A stretch of DNA of 64,000 bases from Flavobacterium silvisoli. GTDB lineage: Bacteria > Bacteroidota > Bacteroidia > Flavobacteriales > Flavobacteriaceae. Location: the NCBI RefSeq assembly GCF_004329815.1, contig NZ_SJPE01000001.1, forward strand, positions 62,001 to 126,000. Direction: 5' to 3'. Within the stretch, counting starts at the first letter, position 1. The number at the start of each line of letters is the position of its first letter. The position numbers were made by a program, and so were the translations under genes. Positions 8,054-16,500 of the stretch are shown here, one piece after another. The notes beneath the pieces were generated by a model that saw only the letters and a list, made by a program, of their open reading frames with translations, did not search any database and had not been told where the DNA came from.

Positions 8054-9076
8054 TTACAGTCTTTTGGTAGAATCCCGCTGTCGTAGTTCGGTTTTAACCG
8101 TGGTAGTGGTAAAGGTGAAGGTTTCCTGGTTGCTTTCTAATTTATCAATCAAAAGTTTGGTGGCTACTTCTCCTATTTCGGGGCCGTGTTGACTAACCGT
8201 TGACAAGCTGGGCGTCATTCTTCTTGACCAAACCCCATCGGCAAAACCTATGATAGACAAGTCATCCGGAATTTTGTATCCGTTTTGTATTCCCATTTTC
8301 ATAGCGGTTACCGAAGTGTGTTCGTCTATGGCAAAAATGCCATCGGGTTTATTTTTGGTAAAAAAGCCATCCATTTTAGCATTGAACTCTTCATTATTAT
8401 TGGTCAGGATGACCAAGTTCTCGTCTACGGGAATTCCGTTTTCGTGCATGGCCTTGTAAAAACCTTCTGCCCGTAACTTACCGATACTTAAATTGTCTAT
8501 GGCCGATAAGAAGGCTATTTTTTTGCAGCCGGTTTTAATTAAGTGTTCGGTGGCGTGAACTGCCGAATCTAAATCGTCTACTATTACTTTATCGCAATTC
8601 ACCTCGTCTACTATGCGGTCAAACATTACTATAGGTGTGCCTTCGTTGAGTATGGTATTAAAATGGTCAAACTTTTTGAGCTTTTGAGACTCTTCGGCTA
8701 TAGAGATGATGAAGCCATCAATGGTTCCGTTGCTGAGCATTTCCATCACGTTGATTTCTTTTTCCAGTGATTCGTTCGAAATGCAGGTGATTACCTTATA
8801 TCCTTTTTCGTCGGCTACTTTTTCGATTCCGCTGAAGACTTTGGCAAAAAAAGAATTCAGGATGTTCGGAACGATGACCCCTATGGTTTTGGTTCTTCTG
8901 TTTTTGAGGTTCAGACCAATCACGTTGGGTTTGTAATTTTTTAACTTGGCATATTCCTGTACGCGTTGCTTGGTGGGTTCGCTGATTTCCGGACTTCCGT
9001 TTAAGGCTTTGGAAACGGTAGAAACAGATACACCCAGCTCTTTGGCAATTTGTTTTAAGGTAGCTTTCGATTTCAT
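8054..9076 (-). CDS. LacI-family transcriptional regulator
   Basis: 340 aa. The N-terminal helix-turn-helix (ATLKQIAKELGVSVSTVSKA) and hinge helix are typical, followed by a periplasmic-binding-protein-like sensor domain (~60-335: TIGVIVPNILNSFFA, IVMFDRI, KIAFLSA, DGIFAIDE). Such proteins bind a sugar or nucleoside and regulate catabolic genes. No sugar-utilisation gene lies next to it, so its target and ligand cannot be inferred from context. It may be monocistronic: the ankyrin gene begins 107 bp further on in the same direction. Confidence 0.93.
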   Translation of the reverse strand: MKSKATLKQIAKELGVSVSTVSKALNGSPEISEPTKQRVQEYAKLKNYKPNVIGLNLKNRRTKTIGVIVPNILNSFFAKVFSGIEKVADEKGYKVITCISNESLEKEINVMEMLSNGTIDGFIISIAEESQKLKKFDHFNTILNEGTPIVMFDRIVDEVNCDKVIVDDLDSAVHATEHLIKTGCKKIAFLSAIDNLSIGKLRAEGFYKAMHENGIPVDENLVILTNNNEEFNAKMDGFFTKNKPDGIFAIDEHTSVTAMKMGIQNGYKIPDDLSIIGFADGVWSRRMTPSLSTVSQHGPEIGEVATKLLIDKLESNQETFTFTTTTVKTELRQRDSTKRL

Positions 9077-9271
9077 TTTATCTTAGTTAATGGGTAAAAA
9101 TAATAAAATTTGTGCTGTCAAAGACTACCCTCTTATCAAAGTTCGTGCTGAAACAAGTATATAAAAGGTGGTTTTGGTTCTGAAAACAGATTCTTTTACT
9201 TCGTTAAGCCCTTTCATTCATAGGATTTTAGGTAAATGTTTGACTAGTAGCAAAATATTTAAAAAAGGGTA

Positions 9272-9302
9272 TTTGCATTTATAATAAATAATTGTACTTT
9301 TG
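9272..9302 (+). promoter_or_regulatory. Promoter of the rplM ribosomal operon
   Basis: TTTG (9272-9275), 19 bp, then TACTTTTG (9295-9302): a full match to the Bacteroidota consensus TTTG-N19-TAnnTTTG, 45 bp upstream of rplM. Confidence 0.85.
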
Positions 9303-9347
9303 CACTCCCTTTATTGGGAATGGAATGTTTAATTAAAATAAATTATT

Positions 9348-9803
9348 GTGAACACATTAAGCTACAAGACAGTTTCTATTAACAAAGCCAATGCGGATAA
9401 GCAGTGGATTGTTGTAGATGCAGAAGGTCATAACTTAGGTCGTTTAGCTTCAAAAGTAGCGATGCTTTTGAGAGGTAAATACAAGCCAAGTTATACCCCG
9501 CACGTTGATTGTGGAGATAACGTAATTGTTATCAACGCAGAAAAAATCAACCTAACTGGTAACAAGTTGGATGACAAAACGTACATCAGACACACAGGTT
9601 ACCCAGGAGGACAAAGAAGCTTGACTGCTAAAGTAATGCAACAAAAAAACCCTGCATTATTAGTAGAAAAAGCTGTAAAAGGAATGTTACCTAAAAACAA
9701 ATTAGGTGCTGAATTATTCCGCAATTTGAATGTAAATGTTGGTTCTGAGCACAAGCATGCCGCTCAACAACCAAAAACCGTAAACCTTAACGACTTAAAG
9801 TAA
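9348..9803 (+). CDS. rplM: 50S ribosomal protein L13
   Basis: 151 aa, normal length. The start is GTG at 9348; no ATG suits. L13 family blocks are VDAEGHNLGRLAS, LLRGKYKPSYTPHVDCGD and the KGMLPKNKLG segment. Its stop overlaps the rpsI start by one base (TAATG), giving translational coupling with S9 as in most bacteria. Confidence 0.98.
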   Translation: MNTLSYKTVSINKANADKQWIVVDAEGHNLGRLASKVAMLLRGKYKPSYTPHVDCGDNVIVINAEKINLTGNKLDDKTYIRHTGYPGGQRSLTAKVMQQKNPALLVEKAVKGMLPKNKLGAELFRNLNVNVGSEHKHAAQQPKTVNLNDLK

Positions 9804-10189
9804 TGGGAGTTATTCACAAAATCGGTAGAAGAAAATGTGCTGTAGCACGTGTGTACGTTACTGAAGGTACAGGAAAAATCACTGTAAACAAAAGAGAATT
9901 CAACAACTACTTCCCAACAGCTACTTTACAGTACAAAGTATTACAGCCAATGGCCATGACCAACAACGCTGAGAACTTTGACGTAAAAGTAAATGTATAC
10001 GGCGGTGGTTCAACAGGGCAGGCAGAAGCTGTGAGAATGGCTATTGCAAGAGCAATGTGTGAAGTTGGGGATGACAACAGAGGCATCCTAAAACCAGAAG
10101 GATTACTAACCAGAGATCCTAGAATGGTAGAACGTAAAAAATTCGGTCAGAAGAAAGCACGTAAGAGATTCCAATTCTCTAAACGTTAA
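9803..10189 (+). CDS. rpsI: 30S ribosomal protein S9
   Basis: 128 aa. Recognised by IGRRKCAVARVY at the N-terminus, GGGSTGQAEAVRMAIARA in the middle and the conserved C-terminal tail (RKKFGQKKARKRFQFSKR) that reaches toward the P-site tRNA. Second gene of the rplM operon. Confidence 0.98.
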   Translation: MGVIHKIGRRKCAVARVYVTEGTGKITVNKREFNNYFPTATLQYKVLQPMAMTNNAENFDVKVNVYGGGSTGQAEAVRMAIARAMCEVGDDNRGILKPEGLLTRDPRMVERKKFGQKKARKRFQFSKR

Positions 10190-10374
10190 TCGACGATTCG
10201 AGATTTTATTCGTTCATTTAGTATTGAAATTAAAAAACAAGTTGCCGATATTCTTTTTGATGAAAAAGGAATTAGTTTAGCATCTAAATGAAGCCAACAG
10301 CCGGCTAAAAGCTAAGAGCTGACAGCTGACGCTAATTGGAACATTGCTAATCACGGAACGTAAACTATTACACA
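10190..10374 (+). other. rpsI-rpsB spacer
   Basis: 185 bp without a gene. Near 10295-10340 there are short related words (AGCCGGCT, AGCTAAGAGCTGACAGCTGAC) of the kind seen in degenerate intergenic hairpins elsewhere in the window. No clear promoter or terminator, so read-through to rpsB is likely. Confidence 0.4.
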
Positions 10375-11166
10375 ATGGCAAACAAAATTGAAGTAAAAGA
10401 ATTATTAGAAGCCGGTGTTCACTTTGGACACATGACTCGTAAATGGGATCCGAACATGGCTCCTTACATTTATATGGAGCGTAATGGTATTCACATCATT
10501 AACCTATATAAAACTGCTGCTAAAATTGAAGAAGCTAACGAAGCTTTGAAAAAAATTGCAGCTTCCGGTAGAAAAATACTTTTCGTAGCTACCAAAAAAC
10601 AAGCAAAAGATATCGTATCTGAAAAAGCACAAGCATGCAACATGCCTTACATCACTGAAAGATGGCCAGGTGGTATGTTGACTAACTTCGTTACTATCCG
10701 TAAAGCTGTTAAAAAAATGGCTTCTATTGATAAAATGAAGAAAGACGGTACTTTCATGACTTTGTCTAAAAAAGAAAGATTGCAAGTAGATCGTCTACGT
10801 GCTAAATTAGAAAAGAACTTAGGTTCTATCGCGGATATGTCTAGATTACCTGCTGCTTTATTTGTAGTAGATATCAAAGCTGAACACATCGCAATAAAAG
10901 AAGCACAAAAATTAAACATTCCAGTTTTCGCAATGGTTGATACTAACTCTGATCCGCGTGAAGTAGATTACGTTATCCCGGCCAATGATGATGCTTCAAA
11001 ATCAATTGATAAAATTTTATCTTTAGTAACTGACGCTGTAAAAGACGGATTAGCTAACAGAACTTCTGATGCTGCTCCTGAAGTAGAAGCTGAAGAAACT
11101 GTAGAAGTAGTAGCTGCTGTTGAGGCACCGGCTGTTGAAGCTACTGAAAACAGTACTGAAGAATAA
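10375..11166 (+). CDS. rpsB: 30S ribosomal protein S2
   Basis: 263 aa. Blocks VHFGHMTRKWDPNMAPYIY, ERWPGGMLTNF and VFAMVDTNSDP identify S2. The C-terminus beyond ~230 is an acidic, Val/Ala/Glu-rich tail (EVEAEETVEVVAAVEAP), a lineage extension of unknown role. Followed by tsf in the common rpsB-tsf order. Confidence 0.98.
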   Translation: MANKIEVKELLEAGVHFGHMTRKWDPNMAPYIYMERNGIHIINLYKTAAKIEEANEALKKIAASGRKILFVATKKQAKDIVSEKAQACNMPYITERWPGGMLTNFVTIRKAVKKMASIDKMKKDGTFMTLSKKERLQVDRLRAKLEKNLGSIADMSRLPAALFVVDIKAEHIAIKEAQKLNIPVFAMVDTNSDPREVDYVIPANDDASKSIDKILSLVTDAVKDGLANRTSDAAPEVEAEETVEVVAAVEAPAVEATENSTEE

Positions 11167-11176
11167 AACAAAAAAT

Positions 11177-11245
11177 AATTACGAATTATGAATTAAGAAT
11201 TACGGATTATTTTGACTCGTAATTTAAAATTCGTAATTCGTAATT
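11177..11245. repeat. Imperfect inverted repeat in the rpsB-tsf spacer
   Basis: The left arm repeats an AATTACGAATTATGAATT-like word with roughly 10-nt periodicity. The right arm is its reverse complement (AATTCGTAATTCGTAATT). The RNA could fold into a long AU-rich hairpin between two translation genes. Confidence 0.6.
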
Positions 11246-11275
11246 TACTTTTAAAAACTTTTAAATAAAAATATT

Positions 11276-12103
11276 ATGTCAACAATCTCAATTACTGCTG
11301 CAGACGTAAACAAACTAAGAACGATTACCGGTGCAGGAATGATGGACTGTAAAAAAGCTTTGGTAGAAGCTGAGGGCGATTTTGATAAAGCTATTGAAAT
11401 CCTTAGAAAAAAAGGACAAAAAGTAGCGGCTAACCGTTCTGACAGAGAATCTACTGAAGGAGCTGCGATTGCGGCTGTTAATGCTGATAAAACATCAGGT
11501 GTTGTTATCACATTGAACTGTGAAACTGACTTCGTAGGTAAAAACGAAGGTTTCGTAAAATTAGCTAATGATTTTGCTAACCAAGCATTGAACTATGCTA
11601 CTAAAGAAGAGTTTTTGGCTTCTGATTTCAACGGAATCACTGTAGCCGAGAAACTAATTGAGCAAACCGGAGTTATCGGGGAGAAAATCGAAATCGGATC
11701 GTTTGAGAAATTGAACGGTGCTTTCGTGGGTTCTTACGTACACTCGGGTAAAATTGCTGTTTTGGTAGCTCTTTCTGCTAACGTTGCCGGCGCTGAAGAG
11801 GCTGCTAAAAACGTAGCAATGCAAGCAGCAGCTATGAACCCAATTGCTTTGGATGAAGCAGGTGTTGATGCGGCTACTATTGAAAAAGAAATCGAAATTG
11901 CAAAAGACCAATTGCGTCAGGAAGGAAAAGCTGAGGCTATGTTAGACAACATTGCTAAAGGAAAATTAAACCGTTTCTTCAAAGACAATACCTTGGTAAA
12001 CCAAGATTACATCAAAGACAGCTCTATGAGCGTTGCGGCTTACATCAAAACGGTTGATCCGAGTTTGACTGTAACCGGTTTTGCCAGAGTTGCTTTAGGA
12101 TAA
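11276..12103 (+). CDS. tsf: Elongation factor Ts
   Basis: 275 aa. The N-terminal UBA-like domain is followed by the TDFVGKNEGF motif, which contacts EF-Tu and helps expel GDP. The start of the core reads VNKLRTITGAGMMDCKKAL. Last gene of the ribosomal cluster, ended by a strong terminator. Confidence 0.98.
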   Translation: MSTISITAADVNKLRTITGAGMMDCKKALVEAEGDFDKAIEILRKKGQKVAANRSDRESTEGAAIAAVNADKTSGVVITLNCETDFVGKNEGFVKLANDFANQALNYATKEEFLASDFNGITVAEKLIEQTGVIGEKIEIGSFEKLNGAFVGSYVHSGKIAVLVALSANVAGAEEAAKNVAMQAAAMNPIALDEAGVDAATIEKEIEIAKDQLRQEGKAEAMLDNIAKGKLNRFFKDNTLVNQDYIKDSSMSVAAYIKTVDPSLTVTGFARVALG

Positions 12104-12121
12104 TTATTATTCAATTGCATC

Positions 12122-12155
12122 AAAAACCCCGTTTCTTTACTGAGACGGGGTTTTT
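12122..12155 (+). terminator. tsf terminator
   Basis: AAAAACCCCGTTTC / GAGACGGGGTTTTTT stem (one G-U) with 6-nt loop and T-run, 18 bp after tsf. Confidence 0.88.
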
Positions 12156-12197
12156 TGTTTACAATACTTCCTCCTAATTCCCACTACTTCCAAAAAA

Positions 12198-12407
12198 AAG
12201 GGCAAGTTACTACCGCAACCAGCACTAAATTTTTTAAAACAAGACACATTACTGCAGTAACCTGCCCATAATTTTTTAAAACAGTGTAGGTTGCTGCTGT
12301 CACCTATGCATATTTTTTTAAAACAGTATAGGTTACTGCTGTCACCTATGCATAATTTTTCAAAACAGTGCAGGTTACTGCCGCAACAGGGCAGCATTAT
12401 TTTTAAA
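12198..12407. repeat. Five tandem 42-bp palindromic units
   Basis: Units start at 12198, 12240, 12282, 12324 and 12366, each exactly 42 bp with no insertion or deletion; a decayed sixth may begin at 12408. Each has a dyad core close to AGGTTACTGCYGYMACCT followed by ATGCATAATTTTTTAAAA or a variant. Two units are nearly identical and three more diverged. 42 bp is four helical turns and also 14 codons, so an accidental open frame crosses it on the minus strand. There are no variable spacers, so it is not CRISPR. It lies between tsf and an orphan gene. The rest of the 478-bp gap holds the tsf terminator and, after the array, AT-rich sequence with a sigma-54-like element. Confidence 0.85.
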
Positions 12408-12501
12408 CAGTCCTGACCACGTCAGCAATCTGTTTTTATACTGATTTAAAGCTACTTAAAAAAAAGCAAAACTAGCATAAACAAAATTAGTAGCTAAAAA
12501 C

Positions 12502-12517
12502 TGGCATAAGAATTGTA
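12502..12517 (+). promoter_or_regulatory. Possible sigma-54 promoter
   Basis: TGGCATAAGAATTGTA resembles the -24/-12 consensus TGGCAC-N5-TTGCA: the GG and GT are separated by the required 10 bp, with C to T changes at two positions. It would start transcription about 55 bp before the 12582 ATG, with the palindrome array about 120-330 bp upstream. No good TAnnTTTG was found for this gene. Confidence 0.4.
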
Positions 12518-12581
12518 TGAAGATATTTACTTATTTGTAGTGAATAAGAATAATATACAAACAATTTAAAACTATGTAATC

Positions 12582-13268
12582 ATGGAAAATCCCATCACCA
12601 CCCCAAATGGAAAAGGAAAATCAAACAGCACCAACACCATTCCTGTTGCTGATATTGATTTTGGTAATGTAGCTGTAAATGTAGCTGCAAAATGGACTAC
12701 AACACCAAGCATTAGTCTGGCCTGGACTACCGCTTCGGAATTTTCGACTCAGGTTTCAGAGTATAACACTGCCCTTTCAAAAAGAAATCAATCGGGTGGA
12801 AACCGACCTCAGATTACCAATAAATTAAAAGCCTTAGATACTACCATCGATGAATCTTTGGCTTATGTAAAAGGATATCTTATAGATAAGTATAAAAAAG
12901 AATCGGCACCAAGCTACTACCCTGCATTTGGTATTGAGCATAAAAAAAATAAATATACTTTCCCAATAGACCGAAACAAGCGTTCGGCTGCCTTACAACA
13001 AATGATAGACTCCCTAGTTGCCAATGGATTACAGGATAAAGACTATGGTGAAATATTTTGGACCGATATAAAGACCCAATACGACAATTTATTAAATGAA
13101 GCCACTACCACAGACGGCACTGTATCGAACCATGTAAGCAATAAAAACATGCTGAAGACGGCACTTACCAAAACCATGAATGCTTTAATTCTAAGCATCA
13201 AGTCAAACTATCCAGATACCTACAAAGCCGAGCTCCGTGCCTGGGGCTTTCAAAAGGAGAAATACTAA
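12582..13268 (+). CDS. Unrecognised 228-aa protein
   Basis: Not assigned to a family. There is no signal peptide, membrane segment or cysteine. The N-terminal ~25 residues are polar (Asn, Thr, Ser, Gly, Lys) and probably flexible. The rest looks soluble and mostly helical: a region ~50-110 with FSTQVSEYNTALSKRNQSG, a charged stretch with YYPAFGIEHKKNKYTFPI, a helix (RSAALQQMIDSLVANGL), and a C-terminal segment ending LRAWGFQKEKY. The gene stands alone between the 42-bp palindrome array and its own terminator. Coding quality looks genuine: full-length frame, ATG start and flanking signals. It could be a cytosolic binding or stress protein; nothing visible supports a specific job. Confidence 0.75.
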   Translation: MENPITTPNGKGKSNSTNTIPVADIDFGNVAVNVAAKWTTTPSISLAWTTASEFSTQVSEYNTALSKRNQSGGNRPQITNKLKALDTTIDESLAYVKGYLIDKYKKESAPSYYPAFGIEHKKNKYTFPIDRNKRSAALQQMIDSLVANGLQDKDYGEIFWTDIKTQYDNLLNEATTTDGTVSNHVSNKNMLKTALTKTMNALILSIKSNYPDTYKAELRAWGFQKEKY

Positions 13269-13285
13269 CAATAATCTTTTAAATT

Positions 13286-13317
13286 AAAAAACCCGACTCA
13301 TTATGAATCGGGTTTTT
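13286..13317 (+). terminator. Terminator of the 228-aa gene
   Basis: AAAAACCCGA / TCGGGTTTTT stem with an 11-nt loop, 18 bp after the stop. Confidence 0.85.
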
Positions 13318-13543
13318 GTTTTTCCTTTATCGAGAAATGCCAGGTACATATCACTATTATGGACTGTTTGATATTTGAGCAAGCATTAAACAAGAAAGTA
13401 ATTTAATAATATTATGACAAAAATTCATATTTTATAAATAAATTCGTATTTTCGAACTATATAAAATACAGCTGTTTGATATTTAATGTTGTAATGAGTT
13501 TATTTAGATTGTTTCTTCCATTACTAACTATAAACCATATTTT

Positions 13544-16500
13544 ATGATGACAAAAAACACATTCTATCAAATCTGTTTACTTTTTATTTATTTTCATTCC
13601 TCATGGTCGCAAACTGTGTTTTCTGAAAATATAGGCAACCCGAACAATACCACATCAATAACCAATAACATTTTTGAAAACAATAACTCACTGAGTTATT
13701 CTAACGGGGGTCAAAACAATTCTGCTGATGTAAGAATAACAAATGCATCAACAGGATATAACGGAGCTTCAAGTGGAGGCAATATTTTCTTTTCTGCAAC
13801 GTCAGGAGCATACGGTTTTTCAATTGAAAGTATTAATGCTTCAAATTACACCTCATTAACACTACAATTTGGCTACAGAAAAGAAGCCGCCTCTATGCAT
13901 GCCTCATTTTCTGTTGATTATTGGAATGGCAGTTCGTGGGTAATGATAGCTGATAAAGAAACTTCACTTTTTAACGAAGCGAGCAATGCTACTGCAAAAT
14001 GGTATTTATCTAAAGTATTAACCCTGCCCGCAGCAGCTCAAATTAATGGTTTAAAAATACGATTTGTAAAAACAGGAACTGCGGCTATCCGTATTGATGA
14101 CATTGTATTGTCGGGAATAGAACAAACACCCCCTACAGTACTAAACACAGGCGTAGCAAACATCACAAAAAATTCCGCAATATATAACGGAGAAGTAACC
14201 ACAACAGGAGGTGCTGATATAATTGCTACAGGAACTGTTTATTCAATCACTACCCTAAACAACAATCCCACTATAGGAGGAACAGGAGTAACCTTGGTAA
14301 ACACTGCTAATCCAAATATCGGCACCGGTTCTTTTTCAAACAATTCCGGGACTTTATTATCAAATGTTCAATATTCCTATAATGTCTATGCCATTAAAAA
14401 TGGCGGAGCTACAGGATATGGAACTGTTGCTACCTTTTATACACTAGCCGACATCCCATCTGCTCCAATCATTAGTAATGCTACACAAAATTCATTAACT
14501 GTAGCTATTGGCTCAGATGCTAACTCCAACAATACTACATTTGCCATTTTTGAATCAACTACCAATTCTTATGTACAATCAGATGGAACTTTAAACGCTT
14601 CTACTGTTTTTCAAACAACTGCCAATTGGGGAAACAAAATAATATCAGGATTATCACCTAATACAACCTATAGCTTTCAGGTTATTGCCAAAAATGGTTT
14701 CGGTATTAGTACTTTAGCCGGAGCAGCTGCTCAAGGAACAACATTAGCTACACCAAGTTCTTCAAGTGATATTATTTTCAACTCAAGCTCTTCAGCCAGC
14801 AGCAATACAAACATAAACTATCAAAACTATCAGGCTGATGTAATAACAAGTACAGCAAACAGTATTGGGGTAATGGGATTTTATTTGCGAGATGGTGGAG
14901 CAGGACATAATGATGCGGATACTTATGCTACTGAATTAAAAGCTATTAGTTTTAATGTTACGAATAGTGCTAACATTCGTTCGGCACGTCTTTTTGTTGG
15001 TAATTCCCCGAAAGGAATTTCGGTGCCTGTGGTTAATAATGTTATCACATTTACAGGGTTAACTGATGTAATTGCTGCAGATAACAGCCAATTGGCTATT
15101 AATTTAAGGGTTACTTTTAACACTACTGTGACCGATAATGACCAAATAAAGTTTACGATATCATCGGTAACAGCTAATCCAATCGGTTCACAATTTGCAA
15201 TGACCAATGGCGGTGGCGCAAGTTCATCTACAGTTGGTGACATTAATAGGATAGAGGTTACTGCCAATAGATTGGCTTTTGTGCAGCAACCGCCAAGCAC
15301 TTTTTTTACCGACTTCATTATACATCCTGCTCCTATAGTGTCAACACTAGATCAAAATGAAAACATAGACTTGGATTATACCGGAGTCGTTTCGTTAACC
15401 TCTTCAGGTTCGACTCTTACAAGTCCGCAAACAGCTACTCCTATTGCAGGTATAGCTACATTTAACAATGTTAAGTTTTCAGGTATTGGTTCAGGCATTG
15501 TATTAACAGCTAATGCAACAGGATTAAGTTCATCTAATTCGAACACATTTAGTCTCAATTTAAATCCTTTTTACGAAATAATGAATAACGTTCCGATTGA
15601 AATTCCAGAAATAAATTTCAATCAAGTAACTTGTCAAGTTGATGCTTGTAATTTAGTCGTTAATGGTGATTTTGAAGAGCCTAGTGATATTTCAACTTAT
15701 CCAAGTGATATTAGAAATGCATGCGGCTGGTTGGAATGCACCGGTACTCCGGACTATTATAATACATCTATTAATTCAATACCATGCAACATGTTTGGAG
15801 TACAAAACTGTAATAATAATCAGGGAAATACTTATGTTGGAATAGGCGTTATTCAGACAAATAGTGAACGAATATTTTCAAAATTGGCTTCCCCTCTTAT
15901 ATCAGGCGAACAGTATCAATTAAGCTTTGATGTTTCTTTAGCAGAAGGAATCTCATTTTTTAGCAAAACTATTCAAGCCTATCTTTCTCCTACACAAGTG
16001 GCTAGTAATATAAATGACAGCTCCTTTCAAATTGCCTATCCAGAAATGTTATTTAGTAAAAATGTTACTTCTACAGTTACCGATGGCTGGGAAACACTTA
16101 CATTTAATTTTACAGCTAATGGAGGTGAACGATTAATTTATTTGGGATGTTTTCAAAATGTTATATCTCAAGCAAATCCATTAGCGAGTGACCCGACTTG
16201 TAATTATATCCCTAGCTCTTCCATTGTTTTGGATAGTGAACCTTCTTATTATTATCTTGATAATGTTCGTTTAGTACCTCTAAACAATGCTATATTTGAT
16301 TTACCTGAGACTATTTGTGTCAGTCCAAATACTCCAACCTTATTTCCATTACTATCAAACGGACCTGCCAATGGAATATTTACTGGTCCCGGTGTTATTG
16401 AAAATACAGGTAGTTACTTTTTTGACTATACTATTGCTGGCGTTGGAACACATACCATTAGTTATTCCTATAATCCACTCTCAGGTTGTCCTCCTGTAAC

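Noticed and set aside
12137..12397. 86-aa open frame on the minus strand rich in CFKK and GSSNL repeats
   Set aside because: It exists only because the 42-bp repeat length is a multiple of three. It runs through the tsf terminator and has no promoter or start context.
12198..12407. CRISPR array
   Set aside because: The units follow one another without unique spacers, are themselves diverged, and no cas genes are present.
13269..13543. Extra small gene before the 1499-aa protein
   Set aside because: Only a terminator and AT-rich promoter-like sequence (TATTTTCG near 13450) are visible; no credible frame.
14923..15318. 131-aa minus-strand frame inside the 1499-aa protein gene
   Set aside because: Antisense shadow with no start context or homology signs; the plus-strand frame is continuous.
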